From Paraburkholderia sp. PGU19 (GTDB lineage: Bacteria; Pseudomonadota; Gammaproteobacteria; Burkholderiales; Burkholderiaceae): a DNA stretch of 64,000 nucleotides. Below the pieces are notes generated by a model, which had not been told where the DNA came from, ran no database searches, and saw only the letters and a program-made list of their open reading frames with translations. A program made the position numbers and the translations under genes. This document shows positions 58,225 to 64,000 of this stretch, one piece after another (position 1 is the stretch's first letter; each line of letters begins with the position of its first letter). Location: assembly GCF_013426915.1 (NCBI RefSeq), contig NZ_AP023182.1, positions 1,364,001 to 1,428,000 of the forward strand. The letters run 5' to 3'.

Positions 58225-58445
58225 AATCTTGGGTTGTGGACAAAGTTGAACGGCCAGTTCGAGCAGCAAGGCAACTCGAGCGACACGGTGTTCTCGATCG
58301 GCGAGACTCTCGCCTACTTCTCGACGCACATGACGCTGCTTCCTGGCGACATGCTCGCGACAGGAGCGCCGCCGGGAGTCGGGTTGTGCAAAATCCGTTC
58401 ATGGCACCCGGTGACGTGCTGGAATGCGACATCACGCATCTGATA
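58225..58445 (+). pseudogene. C-terminal fragment of a fumarylacetoacetate-hydrolase-family gene
   Basis: The frame reads LWTKLNGQFEQQGNSSDTVFS and ETLAYFSTHMTLLPGDMLATGAPPGVG, hallmark FAH-family sequence, then breaks; the next frame reads NPFMAPGDVLECDI, its normal continuation. The N-terminal two thirds are missing. Confidence 0.8.
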
Positions 58446-59141
58446 GCTCTGTCATTAACGTGCCTACCCGGTTGCTGGGGTGAGCGACCGTTGCGCCCCG
58501 AAGGCTGTCATTGCGTGGCCAGGAATTCGAATGGCAGTTGAGGGTCGTCCCCTGCCTTTGCAGAACTACCACAGCTGACATTCACGTGAACTGTTGGTCG
58601 GTTGGCTGCTGAGCGACAATTACCGCCACTGAGCGGATCACCGGCCAGCGGCGGCTATGGCCGAAATGTGCGCATTGGACATCGGACAGGTTACGCAGTG
58701 AACAAGCCGTTTGCGTGAAGGCTCAGCGCGATGGACGAGCGCCAACAGGCCCCCTCACCGCCCGAAAAATCGCGCTGCAGCGCTGCAGCGCTGCCGCTGG
58801 CGCAACCATCAACCAACGGCTGCAGTGGTCAGCACTGCCGACGTCGAGCACATGATCAACTAGAACGATAGCTTTGTGCCCGTCCGGAAGACAGCAAGAG
58901 GCGTATTCGATATTTATTGATATAACGAATCATATTATGTCATAGCACGTCATAACATGTCGTCGCATGGCGATCCAGCGGGCATGATCGCGCACTGAAA
59001 TAAAAGGTTCACGGAATCCCAAAATTGCGGTTGCTGCTGTAACCAATCTTCAGTTCGCGACGATCTATCAAATGCAGCGACTATCCGGCCGATTCACACG
59101 GTGCCGGTGTGCTCGTTTTCTCTCGACCATCTCGACATTCA
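58446..59141. other. gene-free stretch with degenerate repeats
   Basis: Contains GCGCTGCA repeated in tandem near 58770 and, at 58820-58899, a diverged copy of 37043-37122. An AT-rich segment near 58910-58960 precedes the DoxX gene and may hold its promoter. Confidence 0.4.
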
Positions 59142-59666
59142 ATGCCCATGAATCTCTTTCGCTCTCTACTCCTTGTTGTAAATCCATCCTGGCTCGCGGC
59201 CCGCTTCGAGCGATTCTCAGCTCTGCCTATCCGACTGATCGTGGGCTACGGCTTTATGGCACACGGTTATGCAAAGCTCGTCAAGAATCCGGAAAACTTC
59301 GTTGCAATCCTCCACGCGCTTGGCGTTCCGGCCCCTCATCTGATGGCATGGAGCACCATCGTCATAGAACTGCTTGGCGGCTTCGCGATCCTCGTCGGCG
59401 CATTCGTGCCGCTCGTCACAATTCCGATGCTCGCCGTGCTGCTCGTGGCCACACTCACGGTGCACCTGCAATTCGGATTCGCTTCGATCAAGTTGATGTC
59501 GGTAACAGGTGGGATACCAAAGTTCGGTCCGCCGGGTTATGAAACAGATCTGCTTTACGTTGCGGGCCTGATTGCGCTCGCGTTCGATGGCCCGGGGCCC
59601 CTGGCCGTGGACGGTATGCTCAGGCGCTGGTATGCCCGCCGCGTTGACGGCTTATCGCGGGCGTGA
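59142..59666 (+). CDS. DoxX-family membrane protein
   Basis: A 174-residue protein with four predicted helices and the DoxX pattern (LIVGYGFMAHGYAKLVKNPENF, then ELLGGFAILVGAFVPL). First gene of an operon with an ECF sigma factor and its anti-sigma, an arrangement common in Burkholderiales and usually linked to oxidant or envelope stress. Confidence 0.9.
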   Translation: MPMNLFRSLLLVVNPSWLAARFERFSALPIRLIVGYGFMAHGYAKLVKNPENFVAILHALGVPAPHLMAWSTIVIELLGGFAILVGAFVPLVTIPMLAVLLVATLTVHLQFGFASIKLMSVTGGIPKFGPPGYETDLLYVAGLIALAFDGPGPLAVDGMLRRWYARRVDGLSRA

Positions 59667-59703
59667 CGTGCGTAACGTCGACCGCTTGACGTCCTTCGTG
59701 GCG

Positions 59704-60324
59704 ATGACATTGCCTCCCCGTGCTGGCCGCGAGATACAGACGACCGCGACGAAAAGTCTCGATGCGAACTCAATGATGTCAGAAGCTGAACGCCAGCTCA
59801 CGGCACTGCTCACGCGTTCGATCAACGGTGACAGGCACGCGTATCGAATGTTTCTCGAGAAATTGGCGTGCCATCTACGCACCCGTTTGCGGAAACACTT
59901 GCGCCAGCAGGACGCGGACATCGAAGATCTGATACAGGAAATTCTTCTCGCCGTGCACAAGGGTCTCGATACGTTCAGGCCGGAGGTGCCTCTTACCGCA
60001 TGGATCAGTGCGATCGCACGATACAAGCTCGCAGATCACGTCCGCTCGGCGGTTCGCCGCAGTGCGCTGTTCGAACCACTTGATGAGGATTCGGAGGCGG
60101 AAGCTGAATCGAATTTTGACATGCTCGAAGCCCAACGCGATCTGCAGCAGTTGCTGGCCACGCTGCCGCCGCGGCAGCGAGGGCCGATTGAACACATGAA
60201 GCTGTGGGGCTTGTCCGTTGCTGAAACTGCGGCGGCGATGGGCCTTTCCGAGTCAGCGGTAAAGGTTGGCGTGCATCGCGGCCTTAAGGCACTTGCGGCA
60301 AAAATCCGGGGGAAGTCAAAATGA
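59704..60324 (+). CDS. ECF-family RNA polymerase sigma factor
   Basis: A 206-residue sigma factor. Region 2 is DIEDLIQEILLAVHKGLDTFRPEVPLTAWISAIARYKLADHVR and region 4 is LPPRQRGPIEHMKLWGLSVAETAAAMGLSESAVKVGVHR. ATGs at 59704 and 59773 are both possible; 59704 is used. The stop overlaps the anti-sigma start as ATGA. It probably redirects RNA polymerase upon release from the membrane partner. Confidence 0.9.
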   Translation: MTLPPRAGREIQTTATKSLDANSMMSEAERQLTALLTRSINGDRHAYRMFLEKLACHLRTRLRKHLRQQDADIEDLIQEILLAVHKGLDTFRPEVPLTAWISAIARYKLADHVRSAVRRSALFEPLDEDSEAEAESNFDMLEAQRDLQQLLATLPPRQRGPIEHMKLWGLSVAETAAAMGLSESAVKVGVHRGLKALAAKIRGKSK

Positions 60325-60961
60325 ATACACAAGATTTGATCGTCATGCTCGCGGATGGTCCTCGCTCACCTTCGCGCTCAGCGGTGGCCGGCCGCCTCGG
60401 CTTTGGCCTTGCTGTCAGTCTCACCGCGGCGCTGTTGTTGCTTGTGATATTGCCCGGTGACGGCACCAGCCTTATAACGCGCGCAACGATGCCGGTCTTC
60501 TGGGCGAAGCTGGCATTGCCGCTCGCGATGACGCTTTCGGCCACGTGCGTGACGTCGCGTCTGTCACAGCCGGGTGTGCGCGTCGGCCGCGCCTGGGCGG
60601 CGCTGATACTTCCCGTGGGCATCGTATGGCTTGTCGCACTTATCGTGCTTGCGCTTGCCGCCCCCGAAGCGCGCGGCGACCTGATATTGGGGCACACGTG
60701 GCGTTACTGCTCGCTAAAAATCATGCTGCTCTCGGTGCCAGCGCTCGGCGCATTGCTGTGGGCCATGCGCGGACTGGCTCCTACACGTCCCCGACTCGCC
60801 GGCGCTGCCACAGGACTTCTTGCTGGAGCTTTAGGCTCACTGGCTTACTGCCTGCGCTGCCCGAGATGCATGTGCCGTTCTGGGCAACGTGGTACCTGAT
60901 TGGCATGGCGGTGCCTGCTCTCGTCGGTGGCCTTCTCGGTCCATGCGCGATGCGGTGGTAA
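60321..60961 (+). pseudogene. NrsF/DUF1109-type anti-sigma factor, frameshifted near its end
   Basis: A membrane anti-sigma with five or six helices. The frame is good to ALGSLAYCLRCP (about 60860), where one G is missing. The present frame ends at 60899, but the next frame reads EMHVPFWATWYLIGMAVPALVGGLLGP and stops at 60961, the usual NrsF C-terminus with its last helix. As written the last helix is lost. Confidence 0.85.
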
Positions 60962-61320
60962 GGATTCACCGTGTGTCGAGATGACACCATGGTTGCGCGC
61001 GCACTACGGTCTGAGATCGACGCCAGCGTGTCGACTTTCTTCTTGAAATCATTCCGGCGGGGACGAGAGCGTGAGATGCGAAGCCGCTACGTGAAAAAAA
61101 GCCGCGTTTTGCTGTAACCCGCTCTCGCCCTATCCCGATCTATCAGATAGCCAGCCTGAATCGGCGGCAGCACGATGAGAACCTTCCAGGTTGCATCGAC
61201 ATGCCGCGCCGATCAGGCGGCGCAAGGGCGACACGGTCCGGTGAATGATGCCGCATTCAGACGGCTAGTGTTCCCGCTCCTCCGCGTCGCGCCGGACATC
61301 AGCTCTTCGGAGGTTTCAAC
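60962..61320. other. gene-free stretch
   Basis: No gene seen. GGAGG just before 61321 serves the DUF4148 gene. Confidence 0.4.
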
Positions 61321-61686
61321 ATGCAAGTTCGCAAAGTGATGGCTATATTGCTTCTTTCCAGCGCGTCGGTCGGCGTCATCGGTACCGCGCAAGCACAAGG
61401 CAAAACGCGGGAGCAGGTTCGCCAGGAACTGATCGAGGCGGAACAGAACGGTTCCATGTACGTGACCGATTCGTCGTATCCGGATGTGAGCCCGATCTAT
61501 CAGAATCTGGTCGACCGGCAGAAAGCTGCGCATGCAAATGACAGCGCCGTCGGTCCCGAGATGAACGGCTCGACCGAAACGGGGCGCTCTGCCGTGCACG
61601 AGTCACGCCCGATGCTCAACGGGCCCGCTCACGACGACGGCTGTGTCGGTCCGGTCAGCTTCTGCGATATCTATTTTGGCAGCTGA
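61321..61686 (+). CDS. DUF4148 secreted protein
   Basis: A 121-residue protein with a signal peptide (MAILLLSSASVGVIGTAQA) followed by KTREQVRQELIEAEQNG and YPDVSPIYQ, the DUF4148 pattern common in Burkholderia. The periplasmic role is unknown. Two C-terminal cysteines may form a disulfide. Confidence 0.88.
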   Translation: MQVRKVMAILLLSSASVGVIGTAQAQGKTREQVRQELIEAEQNGSMYVTDSSYPDVSPIYQNLVDRQKAAHANDSAVGPEMNGSTETGRSAVHESRPMLNGPAHDDGCVGPVSFCDIYFGS

Positions 61687-61820
61687 TCGGTTCCGATAAA
61701 GGTGACCTGGCAATGCGATATGAGCCACGCGGTGCGCCAAGGCTGCTCCCGAATGCGCACGTCACTGGTGCGTCGTCTGGGGACTGGGCGATCCCGAACT
61801 CCCAGACAAACGGAACACTC

Positions 61821-62612
61821 CTATCGCTTGCTTCGTGGCTTTTGTGTTTCTGCTGTCCGAGCAGGCTTTCTGTCGATACGCAACCGATACTGGAACGTCC
61901 CGCTCCTGAAATAGAGATATTCGAAGTCGATTGGCTGACCTCGGCTATCGTGCGTGAGTCGTTCGATCCGCAGCATCGGTGCACCCGCTTTGATCTTGAG
62001 CGCACGCGCAATAGGGGCACTCGCCGATATCGCATCGATGCTCAAATCGGCGCTCCCCAAAGCGACCCCACAGTCGTTTTCAAGAATGAGGAAAATGTCG
62101 CGCGTGGCGAGATCCGCACGTTGCAGCTTATCGCCGAGTTGTTCTGGCAAGAATGTGACCTCGTAAGAAACAGGCTTGCGATTGAGCAGTCGGACGCGAT
62201 GGATTTCCGCGACGTTGGCCCCGTCTGGCAAGCCGAGCTTCCTCGAGACCTCAGCAGGTGCCCGCGCAATTCGGAACGACATCACGCGATTGACGATCTC
62301 ATGCCCGCTGCCCGACATCGCCTCGGCGAAACCCTGCAGCGTGGCGATGTCCTGAAACGTCGTCCTCGGCTGAGAGACGAACGAGCCTTTGCCATGCACC
62401 TTGAAGATCAGGCCTTCCTTCTCAAGATCGCCGAGCGCCTGTCGAATCGTGATGCGGCTCACGGCGAACATGGCCTGAAGCTCACTCTCGGAGGGCATGC
62501 GGCTGTGAGGCGCATACTCGCCGTTCAGAATGCCGACGCGTAGGGTGTCTTTGATCTGTCGGTAGAGCGGTATCGGAGAATCGATCTCAACCGTAGGGCG
62601 ACGTGGCGGCAT
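61821..62612 (-). CDS. GntR/HutC-family transcriptional regulator
   Basis: A 263-residue regulator: winged helix-turn-helix at about 10-75 (PLYRQIKDTLRVGILNGEYAPHSRMPSESELQAMFAVSRITIRQAL) and a UTRA effector domain to the end. The ATG at 62612 is the first Met of the conserved fold. No target operon is evident beside it. Confidence 0.93.
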   Translation of the reverse strand: MPPRRPTVEIDSPIPLYRQIKDTLRVGILNGEYAPHSRMPSESELQAMFAVSRITIRQALGDLEKEGLIFKVHGKGSFVSQPRTTFQDIATLQGFAEAMSGSGHEIVNRVMSFRIARAPAEVSRKLGLPDGANVAEIHRVRLLNRKPVSYEVTFLPEQLGDKLQRADLATRDIFLILENDCGVALGSADLSIDAISASAPIARALKIKAGAPMLRIERLTHDSRGQPIDFEYLYFRSGTFQYRLRIDRKPARTAETQKPRSKR

Positions 62613-62877
62613 GGGCAATGAGCGGACGAGCAACAAAGCGACTGATCGCGCGGATTTGAAGTTTGCGGATTGTACCCCCTTCGCAGGTATGGGCGGCGTC
62701 CCCGCCACTACCCGAAGCCCGACGCTTGCAGTGCGAAGAGACATCCGTTTTCAATGAACTGGGAATATTCAGACGCTCTGATGTGTTGACACAGGTGGAT
62801 CGCAAACAACACACACCGCCAAATTTCTGTCCCGGATGTGGGACGGCTACCGGAGTTTCTTCCTGCGGAACCATCGA

Positions 62878-63879
62878 ATGGATCATCTGATTTCGATTAG
62901 GGCGTTCGTCGCCGTCATCAAGTTTCAGAGCTTCACGACAGCTGCGAAACATTTGGGGATGTCGCCCGCTACGTTATCCCGTGCGATCACAAGCCTGGAG
63001 TCGCATACAAGCACCAGATTGGTCAATCGGTCAACACGCCATGTCTCGCTCGCAGACGACGCCCGAGCGTACTTCGCTTCATGCGCGGAGATTCTGGAGC
63101 GGCTCGATCGCGAGGAGTTACGGCTTGCAGAGCAGCGCAACACCCAAAAAGGCGTACTTCGACTCGCCGCCCATCCATTCGCGGTCGAGACTGGTCTGTC
63201 ACAGCTCGTTGACGAATATCTGTTGGCGACGCCCGACATACGCGTTGCGGTAACGACAACCGGCGAGCCTTTGCGCCTCGAACATGGAAACTATGATGCG
63301 GCAATTTATCCCGCTTTTCTGGTTCAGGACGCGGCTGCAATTTGCCGTCCGCTCGTTCGTTCCAGTTCAGTGCTCGTAGCAACACGCGCGTATCTCGAAG
63401 CAAGTCCACCCGTACCATCATCGCTCGATTTTACGGGTCATACATTCATCAATACGCGAGCAAGCAAATGGGATCCCGAATGCGGTTCGGTTAAAGTAAC
63501 AGGGATTTCGCTCCCGCACAACGCACGTCTTCACGCCGTGATGAATGAATGCATCGCCGTGCAGCTTGCGTTAAACGGTTATGGCATCGCACTGTTGCCC
63601 ACGCGCATCGTTCAACGGTATATGGAGAGCGGACGTCTGGTGCGTGTGCTGCCCGAGTACGAGTTGACCGATCCCGTGGCCGAACTCGATATCGCATTTG
63701 TACATCGTCGTACTTTGCCCAGGAGGGTGAGGGACTTCGTGGACCACTGCATTTCCTTTTTTCGGGAATCTGAGCAGCCAGACCGACGAGTATCGCCTCG
63801 TTCACGCAAAATCGCGTTAACTGGTTTGAGAGACGCCAACGCCGAGGATACAGCGATTCTGGAACACGCGTCCCGATGA
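62878..63879 (+). CDS. LysR-family transcriptional regulator
   Basis: A 333-residue regulator, with the LysR helix-turn-helix at about 1-60 (FVAVIKFQSFTTAAKHLGMSPATLSRAITSLE) and a substrate-binding domain. The C-terminal 30 residues are a polar extension. It is divergent from the GntR gene with 265 bp between them. Confidence 0.94.
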   Translation: MDHLISIRAFVAVIKFQSFTTAAKHLGMSPATLSRAITSLESHTSTRLVNRSTRHVSLADDARAYFASCAEILERLDREELRLAEQRNTQKGVLRLAAHPFAVETGLSQLVDEYLLATPDIRVAVTTTGEPLRLEHGNYDAAIYPAFLVQDAAAICRPLVRSSSVLVATRAYLEASPPVPSSLDFTGHTFINTRASKWDPECGSVKVTGISLPHNARLHAVMNECIAVQLALNGYGIALLPTRIVQRYMESGRLVRVLPEYELTDPVAELDIAFVHRRTLPRRVRDFVDHCISFFRESEQPDRRVSPRSRKIALTGLRDANAEDTAILEHASR

Positions 63880-64000
63880 CGACCTCAAACACTCTCACCA
63901 TCGTTTTACGGGCGACAATTAGCCTTGGGACGACGCAGGAGCTAGACGGTGTTAGGAACTTCGAAGTACTGGAATTGCATGGACAAGCATAAGCATGGCG

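Overview
The window is GC-rich DNA whose protein sequences look like Burkholderiales, most probably a Burkholderia, Paraburkholderia or Caballeronia species. Supporting marks are the OmpC-type porin, the DUF4148 secreted protein, the sodium-type second ATP synthase operon (N-ATPase, gene order atpDCQRBEFAG), polyhydroxybutyrate (PHB) genes and the local set of IS families. No rRNA, tRNA or CRISPR array was seen.

Positions 1 to about 36000 form one coherent low-oxygen/stress island. It holds the start of a PHB synthase gene, a nitroreductase, Hsp20, FtsH, GroEL, an APH/P-loop kinase fusion, a DUF1488 protein, a DevBCA/TolC-like exporter, four intact or recognisable universal stress proteins (USPs) plus one USP pseudogene, phasin-like proteins, the nine-gene N-ATPase operon, a LemA-like lipoprotein, acetoacetyl-CoA reductase, a NarL-type regulator, an oxygen-sensing FNR-type regulator, a small cytochrome c, a ribosome-hibernation-like factor, a PAS sensor-kinase remnant, a BON-domain protein and an FAD oxidoreductase. 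Fifteen perfect TTGA-N6-TCAA boxes and one near-match lie upstream of these genes, and each has a -10-like hexamer at a fixed distance of 28.5 to 29.5 bp from the box centre. The FNR protein encoded inside the island carries the four cysteines and the E-T-V-S-R recognition helix expected to read this box. The gene content resembles, from memory, the low-oxygen-activated (lxa) locus of Burkholderia cenocepacia.

Positions about 36000 to 53000 are an eroded accessory region. It contains a SET-domain protein, a frameshifted SGNH lipase, fragments of a flagellar/type III ATPase and of a FliT-like chaperone, a secreted HAF-repeat protein with an amber stop, a porin, a membrane TIR-domain protein with an amber stop, a small lipoprotein, a SnoaL-like protein, and insertion sequences of the IS4, IS1182, IS110 (frameshifted) and IS630 families. 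The second IS630 copy carries a DUF6429 passenger gene.

Positions about 53000 to 64000 hold a LysR-linked cluster of two alpha/beta hydrolases, an AhpD-like protein and a DUF417 membrane protein; one hydrolase is fused to an AhpD domain that has lost both cysteines. A DoxX/ECF sigma/NrsF-type anti-sigma operon, a DUF4148 protein, a GntR/HutC regulator and a second LysR regulator follow.

One theme is the number of single-base frameshifts and in-frame TAG stops (exporter HlyD, phaB, USP, SGNH lipase, HAF protein, TIR protein, IS630, IS110, anti-sigma). Either this replicon is decaying or some of these are base-call errors; raw reads would decide.
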